A stretch of 64,000 bases of DNA from positions 6,085 to 70,084 of the forward strand of contig JADJXM010000037.1 in NCBI GenBank assembly GCA_016715865.1, given 5' to 3'. This document shows, in pieces, positions 49,200-57,220 of this stretch. The stretch is from Acidobacteriota bacterium (GTDB lineage: Bacteria > Acidobacteriota > Blastocatellia > RBC074). Every line of letters begins with the position of its first letter. Positions within the stretch are counted from its first letter, which is position 1. A model generated the notes under the pieces. That model was not told where the DNA came from. It did no database searches and was given only the letters and a program-made list of their open reading frames with translations. A program made the position numbers and the translations under genes.

Positions 49200-49586
49200 T
49201 CATTTCTTCTTCCGCTTTGCTTCCGCTATTGCCAGATTCTCCTTTACCCTGAACTTCACAATTTTACTTATCAAGTCGAAAGGAATTGGTTTATCTAATG
49301 GAAACCTGACGGATCCCTTTGCTCCTTCATAAGCAGACAGTTCATACCTGAAACGCTCGATTCCTGTTGATCCAGGATAAAATCCGATATGTTTCTTGTA
49401 AGCGGCAAAATGAACCAGATTGCCTTTCAGAGTATATGTCGGTATCTGATACTTTATCGCTTCTTCAGCTTCCGGTGCCGCCTTTCTAATCGCCGCTCTT
49501 ATCTTTTCCAGAATTTCTCGAATATCATTTGGGAAGCTTTCAATATATTCATTTATATTTTCAGGTGCTGTTTGACTGGATTTCAT
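49200..49586 (-). CDS. DUF1801 (YdhG/iron-chaperone-like) protein
   Basis: The ATG at 49586 follows aaggacg; the frame is open upstream but unsupported. The product is 128 aa with the DUF1801 core: INEYIESFPNDIREILEKIR, PEAEEAIKYQIPTYTLKGNL and YKKHIGFYPG, ending KGSVRFPLDKPIPFDLISKI. The fold is frataxin-like by structure for family members, and their role is unsettled. It fits the profile of a single-gene cassette, though no attC is discerned beside it. Confidence 0.85.
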   Translation of the reverse strand: MKSSQTAPENINEYIESFPNDIREILEKIRAAIRKAAPEAEEAIKYQIPTYTLKGNLVHFAAYKKHIGFYPGSTGIERFRYELSAYEGAKGSVRFPLDKPIPFDLISKIVKFRVKENLAIAEAKRKKK

Positions 49587-49682
49587 GATACGTCCTTCGT
49601 TAAAACATGTAAAACATCTTGAGCGATCCCAGCGCCAGGAATAATCGGCGAACAAACAATTGGATGACGGAAAGCCAGCTAT

Positions 49683-50957
49683 TCATCCGTTCTTCTGACT
49701 TTCGGCATTGGCTAACCATCCTCGCCGCAGCTCGTCGGCCGGCACGCCTGACAGGTACGGTTTAATGTCGAGAATCGGCGTGCCATCGAGCATATCGACG
49801 CCGTGCACCTGCAGTCGCGGCCCATCCCTATTCAGGAGCTTCACGACCGTAAACCCAAGCGGATTCGGCCGTCGAGGTGCTCGCGTTGAGAATATCCCGT
49901 GTGGAGTTGTATCCGTCGGAGGCGTGGTCATCAGGTCGTAGCCCTCCGACTGGTCAAAGACCCAGAGCACGATGAGGTGCGAGAAGCCTTCGATGTCAGT
50001 CAAACCCTGCTCATATTCGGGCAGGATCTCAAGTATACCGGTCGCCTCGTGCCGGGCACCGCAGCCCTTCGGAATCTGTTCCGCGTTGCGATAAGAACTT
50101 CGTATAAAGCCTATTGGCCGCATCGAATACTCGGTTGTCATAGAACTTCTCTTTTCGTTTTTGATCACCGATTGATAACGTTCGGGGGCGAATCGATTGG
50201 CCAGTAATCCTGTTGCTTCCTCGACTTTGATGGCCTGCACCAGTATGCCTTCCTGACCATAGGGTAAGTACGCCTGACACCGGCCTGACGGAGTGATAAG
50301 GCTTGTCGCAGATTCCTGGTAGCGCAAACCGTAATTGACACTGGCAAAATAGATCGTGTTCTCAATGCTGCGACACATCATCGCTTTCTCGTAATATGGT
50401 CCGTTGGCCGCCCCCCACTGCGTCAGACGAACACCTGCCTGATCACTTCCCGTGTGGTGAGGATGAAAGACTATTTTAGCACCCCGCACCGCCGCCCATC
50501 GAACCGTCTCGGGATATCGCCAGCCCTCATGGCAAATCACCACTCCAAACTTAACCCCATTGATCTCGAAGAGCCTCCGTGTATTTCCGGGCACATAAAA
50601 CCGATCTTCAGTCGGGTCTATCTGGTTCTTGGTTTGGCATCCCTGAATCTGGCCCCGGGCGTCAATGACATAAGCCGCAATCTGCCGGCCCGCTTCGGTG
50701 AGCCTTTCCATCCCGAGGATAGTGGCCACCGCATACGTTTGAGCCCACTGCGCTACCGCCCGAAGTACCAGTCCATGCATTGTCTGATCAAATGGTAAAA
50801 CTTCAAAATCCTGTCCCCTCAGTCCCGGGAGATAAGCTTCCGGGAAACACACGATCTCAGCACCCTGAGCCGAAGCCTCGGACAGGAAACACTTGATCTT
50901 GGCTAACCCATCCTCAAGCGTTGTCGCGACACCAGGCGATGCCAGTGCAATGATCAT
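49683..50957 (-). CDS. nitrilase-superfamily domain fused to a TrmO/TsaA-like domain
   Basis: The product is 424 aa. Residues 1-265 are a carbon-nitrogen hydrolase with the full triad: Glu in VCFPEAYLPG, Lys in CQTKNQID and Cys in VVICHEGWRYPE. Residues from about 283 are a TsaA-type domain (MRPIGFIRSSY, FSHLIVLWVFD, STRAPRRPNPLGFTVVKL), the fold of TrmO, which uses SAM to methylate N6-threonylcarbamoyladenosine in tRNA. The junction region holds an ATG after an agagaag-like sequence, so the two domains may have been separate genes joined by loss of a stop. Whether the fusion works as one protein is unknown. Confidence 0.8.
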   Translation of the reverse strand: MIIALASPGVATTLEDGLAKIKCFLSEASAQGAEIVCFPEAYLPGLRGQDFEVLPFDQTMHGLVLRAVAQWAQTYAVATILGMERLTEAGRQIAAYVIDARGQIQGCQTKNQIDPTEDRFYVPGNTRRLFEINGVKFGVVICHEGWRYPETVRWAAVRGAKIVFHPHHTGSDQAGVRLTQWGAANGPYYEKAMMCRSIENTIYFASVNYGLRYQESATSLITPSGRCQAYLPYGQEGILVQAIKVEEATGLLANRFAPERYQSVIKNEKRSSMTTEYSMRPIGFIRSSYRNAEQIPKGCGARHEATGILEILPEYEQGLTDIEGFSHLIVLWVFDQSEGYDLMTTPPTDTTPHGIFSTRAPRRPNPLGFTVVKLLNRDGPRLQVHGVDMLDGTPILDIKPYLSGVPADELRRGWLANAESQKNG

Positions 50958-51167
50958 AGATAATCCCCGATGAGAATGGAGTCGACCAGGCTGGTTTGTG
51001 CGCCCAACGAAAATCTTCGGTGGCTCATTGGTCGTCGGTGTCTTACCAAAAATCTATTCGAAAGCAAGAAACGGATAGTTATCCTTTCTGCTTCTTTCAT
51101 ATTATATCCCCGGAACAGCAGGATAAGCACTCTTGCTCACATATTATCTCAATCTCAAGGAGTTCAT

Positions 51168-51647
51168 ATGTCTCGATATCGCATTGTTACACTCACCAAA
51201 GATGTTGCCAACACTGTCCGCACCACATTACGGTCGCCCCAATATGGACACCCGGCTCATGTTGAGTTAGCGTCCGGTTTTGGCCCCTGCCGCTCATGTC
51301 TTAGTACTTTTCGAGAAGGTCAGGAGGATCGCATCTTATTCACGTATAATGCGTTTTCTGGAACGAATATAACTCCCATGCCGGGCCCTGTTTTTATCCA
51401 TCAGGCATCCTGTCCTCGATACATTGACACAACATTTCCTGCGGATCTTAACAAATTAGACTTGCTTCTTGAAGGATATAATTCCGAGGGAAGAGTTTTA
51501 GCAGTTGAGAATCCTGAGATCGGTAAAGCTGAAGATTCCATTCTCAACATACTAGCTAATAACGAAGTTAAATTGATAAATATTCGCAATGCCAAAGCCG
51601 GATGTTTTGTCACCCGTGTTGAGCGATCGATTCTCGAGGCTGTCTAA
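51168..51647 (+). CDS. DUF1203 family protein
   Basis: The start ATG 51168 follows aaggag; the frame extends further back without support. The product is 159 aa. DUF1203 features are CRSCLSTFREGQEDRILFTYNAF, PGPVFIHQASCPRY and the C-terminal NAKAGCFVTRVERS. The function is unknown. It is the only plus-strand gene in the cassette region, and its final codons and stop (gtctaac) lie inside the adjacent degenerate attC site. Confidence 0.85.
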   Translation: MSRYRIVTLTKDVANTVRTTLRSPQYGHPAHVELASGFGPCRSCLSTFREGQEDRILFTYNAFSGTNITPMPGPVFIHQASCPRYIDTTFPADLNKLDLLLEGYNSEGRVLAVENPEIGKAEDSILNILANNEVKLINIRNAKAGCFVTRVERSILEAV

Positions 51648-51722
51648 CATTTGAGCTCAGCGGCTTCAGAATACCTGACATGATACAATCGATTCGAAGC
51701 GGTCCACCTCATTGGATGGGTG
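51642..51722 (-). repeat. degenerate attC site (downstream of the MBL-fold gene)
   Basis: gtctaac at 51642, then tgagctcagcgg, closely matches the left arm of the conserved sites (gcctaacgaatgagttcagc). The right arm (aagcggtccacctc...) is eroded. It lies immediately after the minus-strand MBL gene's stop, exactly where the cassette model predicts. Confidence 0.5.
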
Positions 51723-51749
51723 ATGTGGCCACGCCTGGCAAGCGATGCA

Positions 51750-52478
51750 TTACTCCGACAAGGCATCGGCAAGCGCACGTAGCAGTTTTGCACCATCGCC
51801 ACGCCAGGCACTGCCGTGCATGCACGCAAGTATCGATGGACTCAACGAAGCCAGGTTCTCAAGCATCGCTCGTGCATTCTTCGTGTGTGAGAAGTAGTCC
51901 ATCTCGTGGCGGAACGCTTCGCTCGGGCCAAGAATGTCCGTCTCCGTTATGGGAGGAAGATCCGCCCCTCCTTGTGTGAACAGATCGCCACATAGCAACG
52001 TAGAGGTTTGTTCCTCCATCAGAAACCCGCATTCCCAAGCGTGCGGCAGATGCGGCGCGTCGAGCCAGCGCACCGTATGACTACCCAGTGTCACCCGCTC
52101 TCCATTAGCAAGCGCGCGTGGCGCACGATCAGCAATGTCACCGATTGAAACCATGGCTGCAATAACGCCGCACAGCGGCGAGGACTGTGGGGCGGCAGCA
52201 AGCCATTCATTGAGCGAACCGCATTCGTCGGCTTCCACATGGGAAAACGCAATATGGCGAAGCCTTTCGACCGATATGACGCTCCCCACCGCCTCACACA
52301 CGAGTGGAAACATCTTTCGCGGGCCGGTGTGGAAGAGCAAGGGCTCATCATCCATGATAAGGTACTGGTTGAACGAGAACCCGCCTGCACCCTCGATCAC
52401 AACCGGTGTGTTGATGCGATAGATTCCTTCAGCAATCTCATGTATATTCGTCCCGGACTGCCTGTTTGTAACGGCCAT
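51750..52478 (-). CDS. MBL-fold metallo-hydrolase
   Basis: The product is 242 aa. The metal motif is IAFSHVEADECGSLNEW (HxExD, as in flavodiiron-type lactamase domains), preceded by FNQYLIMDDEPLLFHTG and followed by HLPHAWECGFLMEE, LLCGDLFTQGG and a C-terminal ILACMHGSAWRG. The HxExD site suggests an oxidoreductase-like di-iron or a divergent hydrolase. No flavodoxin domain is attached. It is followed by a degenerate attC, so it is probably a cassette gene. Confidence 0.83.
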   Translation of the reverse strand: MAVTNRQSGTNIHEIAEGIYRINTPVVIEGAGGFSFNQYLIMDDEPLLFHTGPRKMFPLVCEAVGSVISVERLRHIAFSHVEADECGSLNEWLAAAPQSSPLCGVIAAMVSIGDIADRAPRALANGERVTLGSHTVRWLDAPHLPHAWECGFLMEEQTSTLLCGDLFTQGGADLPPITETDILGPSEAFRHEMDYFSHTKNARAMLENLASLSPSILACMHGSAWRGDGAKLLRALADALSE

Positions 52479-52544
52479 CTTAATCTCCTCAGTTTAATGC
52501 CTGATTATACGCGGGCTCAGGCTAATCTTGCATGTCATGTATGA

Positions 52545-52787
52545 TCACTTCGACTTTGCTTTTAACATGCCCGGTGAATTCCATTTCACAACGTGGTATG
52601 TCGCCGCTGTTTGACCGGTATTTCGAATGCTGTGTAACTGGTTTGCTGCCTGAAATATCACTGATCCTGACCCAAATTGCTTTAGTCTGCCATCATTGAG
52701 CACCTCAACAGTACCTTCTTTTATAATAATCAGCTCTTCCCAACTCATAATATCGACAGGGTTAAACGATTGTGCTCGGCTAGCCAT
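52545..52787 (-). CDS. cupin-domain protein, short
   Basis: The product is 80 aa and covers a single beta-barrel half: MSWEELIIIKEGTVEVLNDGRL, GSGSVIFQAANQLHSIRNTG and ATYHVVKW. Most cupins are longer, so the N-terminal part is probably missing or the true start lies upstream without a clear codon. Metal-binding histidines are few (one in QLHSI), so enzymatic activity is doubtful. It is separated from the next gene by 17 bases. Confidence 0.6.
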   Translation of the reverse strand: MASRAQSFNPVDIMSWEELIIIKEGTVEVLNDGRLKQFGSGSVIFQAANQLHSIRNTGQTAATYHVVKWNSPGMLKAKSK

Positions 52788-52804
52788 AATCAGTCTGATT
52801 CTGA

Positions 52805-53209
52805 TTAGCTGGCAGATTTATTCCTTTTCTCTTTTAACACGCTCATCACATGAAAAATTGTTCCCAGCAGGATCACATGCATTCCCCAATAGGTGTAGGG
52901 GGCTTCCATATCTCTCTTCCCTGGCTCATCTATAAACGCTATTATCAATAATATAGTTCCTGCCACAAGCAATAATGATCCTGTTGTCTGTACTCGTCTT
53001 TGCCACCTGCCAATCAGAATTTCATAATACAACCCAAGTACAATGTGAATCAGACTTGCCATTAAAATAAATATATGTCGCGTCCGGTACAATAACCTGA
53101 CACCATCTTCAATTCCATCCAGATGGTTATGGACTTTATCCATATATTGACCAGTCAGAAGAAACACAATAAACACTAAAAGTCCGAAAATGAAATGAAT
53201 TCGTTTCAT
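52805..53209 (-). CDS. integral membrane protein, hypothetical
   Basis: The product is 134 aa with four predicted helices: HFIFGLLVFIVFLLTGQYM, RHIFILMASLIHIVLGLYYE, LLLVAGTILLIIAFI and YTYWGMHVILLGTIFHVMSV. No known function. It lies upstream of the cupin fragment on the same strand. A degenerate attC lies on its right (53270-53361), so it and the cupin may form a cassette whose own attC on the left has been lost. Confidence 0.7.
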   Translation of the reverse strand: MKRIHFIFGLLVFIVFLLTGQYMDKVHNHLDGIEDGVRLLYRTRHIFILMASLIHIVLGLYYEILIGRWQRRVQTTGSLLLVAGTILLIIAFIDEPGKRDMEAPYTYWGMHVILLGTIFHVMSVLKEKRNKSAS

Positions 53210-53269
53210 ATCTTAATATTCATCCGATCGTTTTCTATTTTATTCTCCTGTTTCACCTCATTTGGGTAA

Positions 53270-53361
53270 TTTTCTGAAAGCGATCGTTATCAATAGGCCC
53301 CCGTTTTCCGATTCAGTTCGACCGATAATGTGCGGCGGCTCCGTTTCAACATGGGTTAGGC
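53270..53361 (-). repeat. degenerate attC site (downstream of 53390-54070)
   Basis: The right side is well preserved: gcggcggctccgtttcaaca then gggttaggc ending at 53361. The left arm (gttatcaataggcccccg) keeps only partial complementarity and lacks a clean core site. It lies directly after the stop of the membrane-protein gene that starts at 54070. Confidence 0.65.
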
Positions 53362-53389
53362 GTTTTAATATATGGCCCGCACCCTGGCG

Positions 53390-54070
53390 TCATTCCATGT
53401 TACTGAAGTTCGTCAGGACAGGCGATGCACGATGAAAGAGGACTGCGAGAGACAACGTTGACGCCGGGAATGTCACTGCCCAAAGCGACGCAATCCATAT
53501 CAGCGGATGGAAATACATCTGCAACGCAAGGAATGGAATCAACATTCCGTTCGCGGTCAGCCAGAACCGCGCAACTCGCTCGATACCCTTTCCATTCAAG
53601 ACCTGTGCTGCAAACAGAGTGGAGACACTCATGAAACTGTAGCCAAGAATGTCAACAGCATACAGGAACGAATCGAAAGGCACGAACATGAGTATTTCGA
53701 TGCCTGCGGTGCGGCCTTGCGCGATTCGTGGCGCGACCAGGGTCAACTGGACGAAATAGACGATGCTGATCAAAACCGCGTATGCGGTTGCGAATGCGAC
53801 GGCGGCATGACTCCAGACGCTTCTGTCGGGTGCTGCCAATTGGTGGACGCTCACAACAAGCACCAGGAACGATGAGCCCAGAAACAGCGAGGGCGTCAGC
53901 AGCACGACGAGCCCCATGGGCGTGCTGGCGCTCTCAGGCCCGCCCTTTGATCCCAGCCATCCCACCCACTCGGCAAGCTGGCTCACAATATACACGAGGC
54001 TGAACACCGTGGCGAGCACTGCGGACCAGAATCCGACCATTCTGGTCGATTGTGATACTGGATTGACCAT
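53390..54070 (-). CDS. integral membrane protein, hypothetical (cassette gene)
   Basis: The product is 226 aa with about six hydrophobic segments, including VLATVFSLVYIVSQLAEWV, LVVLLTPSLFLGSSFLVLVV, AVLISIVYFVQLTLVAPRI and LIPFLALQMYFHPLIWIASL. It is similar in layout to uncharacterised bacterial membrane proteins. No motif is recognised. An attC follows its stop, making it a cassette gene, possibly in the same cassette as the ICMT gene just upstream. Confidence 0.68.
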   Translation of the reverse strand: MVNPVSQSTRMVGFWSAVLATVFSLVYIVSQLAEWVGWLGSKGGPESASTPMGLVVLLTPSLFLGSSFLVLVVSVHQLAAPDRSVWSHAAVAFATAYAVLISIVYFVQLTLVAPRIAQGRTAGIEILMFVPFDSFLYAVDILGYSFMSVSTLFAAQVLNGKGIERVARFWLTANGMLIPFLALQMYFHPLIWIASLWAVTFPASTLSLAVLFHRASPVLTNFSNME

Positions 54071-54138
54071 ATCTTTCCTGTTGATGTATGAGAGTATCGT
54101 CGCAATGGCGCCAACCCCTGGTAGCTCATCAATACGTT

Positions 54139-54735
54139 CTATTTTGCTAAACTGTTCGCTCGAATTCTCGGAATCAGTCGACCCGTCCGCTTCATATATT
54201 CCTTATATTCTTCTCCGAATTTCTCGACAAGATTCTTTTCTTCTTTTGGAAGCCTTACCATCAGCATCACCAATCCTATCAACGTCGTCAGACCAATAAA
54301 CCAATTCGATGCCATTAACGCGAATGAGGTAAATAACAGAGTCCCCACACTGTATAACGGGTGCCTCACCCATCTGTAAGGACCCTTCGTCACCAACTTA
54401 TGCTCTTTTCTTGTCTTTACCGTTTGTGTAATATTCTTTCCGATACTTTTGAATAACCAGTAGAGCAATGGCACCGCGATCACACCGGTAATCACGCCAA
54501 TCCATCTCGCCACCGCAGGCAGCGGCATCTCCGCCCATTTCATCCATTCCGGATTCACCAAATATACAATCACAGATCCCCATCCCAACAGACCGAAGAA
54601 TCTAAGCAAAATCATTACTATCGCTCCTTCTTCATTCCATGAAATCTTTTCTCCAGCCTTCTCCGCCTGATAGCGGTAATATCCTCCTATTAGAAGGCCC
54701 GCTACAAATATTGCTATGGCAAAGATTCTAAACAT
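54139..54735 (-). CDS. ICMT-like membrane methyltransferase (cassette gene)
   Basis: The product is 198 aa with N-terminal and central hydrophobic segments. The family signature is KGPYRWVRHPLYSVGTLLFT, followed by the C-terminal RLPKEEKNLVEKFGEEYKEYM. It is more divergent than the ICMT-like protein at 12569. Function is not established for bacterial members. No attC lies between it and the downstream membrane-protein gene (69 bases), so the two may share a cassette. Confidence 0.82.
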   Translation of the reverse strand: MFRIFAIAIFVAGLLIGGYYRYQAEKAGEKISWNEEGAIVMILLRFFGLLGWGSVIVYLVNPEWMKWAEMPLPAVARWIGVITGVIAVPLLYWLFKSIGKNITQTVKTRKEHKLVTKGPYRWVRHPLYSVGTLLFTSFALMASNWFIGLTTLIGLVMLMVRLPKEEKNLVEKFGEEYKEYMKRTGRLIPRIRANSLAK

Positions 54736-54785
54736 AGATCCCTCCTTTATATGACAGACAGGCTTCCCATCTACTCCAGGATGTC

Positions 54786-54876
54786 ACATAACGATCGGTG
54801 TTAATCGGATCGCTGTCGTCCGCATAAGGTTTTACCTGAAAGACCGTGGCGCCTTCGGTAGAACGTGAGGTTAGAC
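54786..54876 (-). repeat. degenerate attC site (downstream of DUF2809 gene)
   Basis: acataacgatcggtgttaat aligns with the conserved left arm (cctaacgaatgagttcagcg), and the right end (gaacgtgaggttagac) retains a valid GTTAGAC core. Stem pairing is weakened. It lies 30 bases after the DUF2809 stop. Confidence 0.6.
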
Positions 54877-54906
54877 ATTATTGCGGCAATCGCTAAAGCT
54901 CCGCTA

Positions 54907-55302
54907 TCATTTTCTATTTTCAAATTTCATCATATCAACACTTGCCGCAATAACAATTCCCACAAGATACGCCACTATATCCACCCAACTAAACACTGTG
55001 CCTAATAACATTGCGGCAAAACGTGCTAAAACATTTTCATTTTGGCTCAATGCCATAGGAATTCGCGTCAGCTGAAACAATTCAAAAGTCACCATAAGAA
55101 TAAATACAATCGTCGCTTTTATAATTGCGCGAAGATCAGATACCAATATGCTGATCAGCAAATAAAATAAAATCGCATATAAAGCGTCGCCCAAATATTT
55201 ATCAAAAATCGCATTTTCAAAACGCACAAACCGGGAAATCACACCAAGTGCTGTCACAATCAAACATAGATATATCAACGTATGACGTCTTACCGATTTC
55301 AT
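54907..55302 (-). CDS. DUF2809 family membrane protein (cassette gene)
   Basis: The product is 131 aa with four helices; characteristic parts are TALGVISRFVRFE, KYLGDALYAILFYLLISIL, ATIVFILMVTFELFQL and LLGTVFSWVDIVAYLVGIVI. DUF2809 proteins resemble VanZ-like membrane proteins; the role is unknown. It overlaps the upstream gene by four bases (ATGA), so the two are translationally coupled within one cassette. A degenerate attC follows. Confidence 0.85.
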   Translation of the reverse strand: MKSVRRHTLIYLCLIVTALGVISRFVRFENAIFDKYLGDALYAILFYLLISILVSDLRAIIKATIVFILMVTFELFQLTRIPMALSQNENVLARFAAMLLGTVFSWVDIVAYLVGIVIAASVDMMKFENRK

Positions 55303-55733
55303 TTATATCGTTTCGGAGATAATGATCTTTTAGCCGCGACTTTCCCTCCAACGTATGCCATTGGAATGTATGCACCAATCAAATCCAGAATGTTGAACCA
55401 TATTGGTGAAGGAAGCATTAATACATTAACTACGCCTCCCACCAGAAACACGCCACCTATAATCAGTGCAAGCTTGATTTTGTGACTTTTTGCAAAAAAT
55501 GCAGTAACAAAAGCCCCTACCAAAGTACCTAGTGCATGAGCAAGAAAAGGAAAGAGAAAATGCTTTGGCTCGAACAGGTGAATCGAACTTTTCAAGCCCT
55601 CGAAAGTTGTAACGTCTGCGCCAGCCGGAGGTGCAATAACATTTCCGCTTAACATGATGAGCCCCATGTTTACGAGACTCCCGACTACGACGCCTGCCAG
55701 GACAGCCAGAATATTTCGAAAAATTGTGCTCAT
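55299..55733 (-). CDS. integral membrane protein, hypothetical (cassette gene)
   Basis: The product is 144 aa with about four helices: ILAVLAGVVVGSLVNMGLIM, FLFPFLAHALGTLVGAFVTA, LALIIGGVFLVGGVVNVL and ILDLIGAYIPMAYVGG. It belongs to a recognisable but uncharacterised conserved family. A clear aaggagg-like site precedes the start. It is coupled to the DUF2809 gene. Confidence 0.75.
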   Translation of the reverse strand: MSTIFRNILAVLAGVVVGSLVNMGLIMLSGNVIAPPAGADVTTFEGLKSSIHLFEPKHFLFPFLAHALGTLVGAFVTAFFAKSHKIKLALIIGGVFLVGGVVNVLMLPSPIWFNILDLIGAYIPMAYVGGKVAAKRSLSPKRYK

Positions 55734-55754
55734 TTCTCCTCCTTTTCTTTATGC

Positions 55755-55785
55755 TTCTAACGGATGAAGTTCAGCGCGCTGATTC
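55755..55785 (-). repeat. truncated attC remnant (left arm only)
   Basis: ttctaacggatgaagttcag followed by cgcgctg matches the left arm of the intact sites. The mirrored right arm is not recognisable. It lies just after the NTF2-like gene's stop, at the expected cassette boundary. Confidence 0.5.
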
Positions 55786-55799
55786 TCACGATCGGTTTG

Positions 55800-56225
55800 T
55801 CACTCTGCCGTCGTTCCTACAGGTCTCCCCATATCGAAGACAATCTCTTTCGATATCAGACCGTCACGCATCTCGAAGATGTGGACCAGACGCATTTCAA
55901 TCTTCTGATCAGCGGCAAAATGCGGCCAGCAACCGTCGCGAACTACCTCGAATGTCACGAGGCTATCGTCCACCACGCGATCTTCAGTGGCAAATCGTTG
56001 GAGGAATTGAAATTTTACGTTCCGCATCGTAGCCCAAAGATCACGATAAAACCCGGCTACGGACTCCTTACCAGAAAAAGACCGATTCAGACCATTGAGA
56101 GCGGCCGCTTCAAAGATAATGTCATCCGTATACAGCTCAGGTGCTGCTTCGACATCATTCACTGCTTCGCTATGAAAATGACCATCTACACACGCCAAGT
56201 TCCAGGCTATCCGATCTTTATCCAT
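55800..56225 (-). CDS. NTF2-like/SnoaL-type protein (cassette gene)
   Basis: The product is 141 aa. The NTF2-like fold is suggested by AAPELYTDDIIFEAAALNG, SGKESVAGFYRDLWATMRNV and KIEMRLVHIFEMRDGLISKE. Members are small cone-shaped proteins, enzymatic or ligand-binding; no catalytic residues can be assigned. A truncated attC follows. Confidence 0.8.
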   Translation of the reverse strand: MDKDRIAWNLACVDGHFHSEAVNDVEAAPELYTDDIIFEAAALNGLNRSFSGKESVAGFYRDLWATMRNVKFQFLQRFATEDRVVDDSLVTFEVVRDGCWPHFAADQKIEMRLVHIFEMRDGLISKEIVFDMGRPVGTTAE

Positions 56226-56280
56226 ATCTGTATCCTCTCAGATTTCCATCATAGTCAAATACTTCGTGAACGTTAGTGAA

Positions 56281-56304
56281 CAAGAAGAGCTTTAGCTCTT
56301 CTTG
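56281..56304. other. perfect 10-base hairpin in an otherwise empty intergenic region
   Basis: caagaagagc, loop ttta, gctcttcttg. It lies in the 200-base gap between the NTF2-like and secreted-protein genes, which otherwise contains no gene. There is no T tract on either strand, so terminator function is uncertain. Confidence 0.5.
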
Positions 56305-56427
56305 TTGGACTCTCTTGTCGAAAGCGAGGGAAGACCTCAAGGGCGCCGACAGCGCCACGAAGTCACTCTACATCTTCCGCAGCGAAGGCTTTTGCTTATG
56401 ATCTGATGTGCAGCGCAACAACCACAT

Positions 56428-57033
56428 CTAGGGGGAAACTGCTTGCCATACAGAACCGTCTGCATACTCTATTCTCTGTATAACCACTTGCTCTGAATAA
56501 TGATCACGCGATTTCTTGCCGGCTTTGGTTGCATCAATTGTGCCGGTTGGAGAAGACGCCGAGCGCATGACCAAATTCTTGGTTTTGCCGCTGCTAATAC
56601 TTAATTTGCTTACGAACCGTCGGCGACCCAACTCTCGTTCCATGCCGTGCTCATAGAATACATAATCCCAAGAGAGTGTTCGAATCTCTTTCTCCCCCGT
56701 ATTTCTGACTTTCACTTCATAGATATATGTAACCGAGAGCCCGCGGTCTCCTGTTTCGGGTGCGGGCCCGCGCACTGGCGGCGCTACGGTCGGCATCCCC
56801 TGCTGAGCTCTGATTTCATTTTGTTTGTCGAGATCTCTCCGCTTACGTTCTTCTTGTTCGCGCTCTTTAATGGATCTGAACAGGTCTTTATCGAGTGCGG
56901 GGTTGCTTACCTCAATGTGCCATTTCTTTTGAATTACTGTCACCTTGGGTAGTTCAATCGAATTGGACAAAGCCTGAGCTGTAGCGCATTGAGCAAATAT
57001 AACCAGCAAAAGTACCAAGGATAGAAATTTCAT
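56428..57033 (-). CDS. secreted hypothetical protein
   Basis: The ATG at 57033 follows aggaaagg and opens a signal peptide (MKFLSLVLLLVIFAQCATAQ); the frame extends upstream without support. The product is 201 aa with a charged central helix (SIKEREQEERKRRDLDKQNE) and a C-terminal beta-rich region (LSVTYIYEVKVRNTGEKEIR) resembling a small Ig-like or FixG-type fold. No function is known. Similar proteins are familiar to me from acidobacterial genomes, which bears on the host guess. Confidence 0.7.
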   Translation of the reverse strand: MKFLSLVLLLVIFAQCATAQALSNSIELPKVTVIQKKWHIEVSNPALDKDLFRSIKEREQEERKRRDLDKQNEIRAQQGMPTVAPPVRGPAPETGDRGLSVTYIYEVKVRNTGEKEIRTLSWDYVFYEHGMERELGRRRFVSKLSISSGKTKNLVMRSASSPTGTIDATKAGKKSRDHYSEQVVIQRIEYADGSVWQAVSP

Positions 57034-57220
57034 GGCAGACCTTTCCTGAACATTGATTGACCGCTGACGTTCATACACAATTTGTTCCTTCATTTAGCTG
57101 GCAAACATGCTCGGCCTACCGACAGGCGCCACCGGGCGGACGCCAATTACGATGTGTCACTCAAAAACCGTGGATCATACGAACGAAGGCTCCGTATCAG
57201 ATTCGCCAGAAAGATTCTCA

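Noticed and set aside
57100..57140. gcctaccgacaggcgccacc as a further attC
   Set aside because: The core is imperfect and no pairing right arm is visible; it may be an IS end instead.
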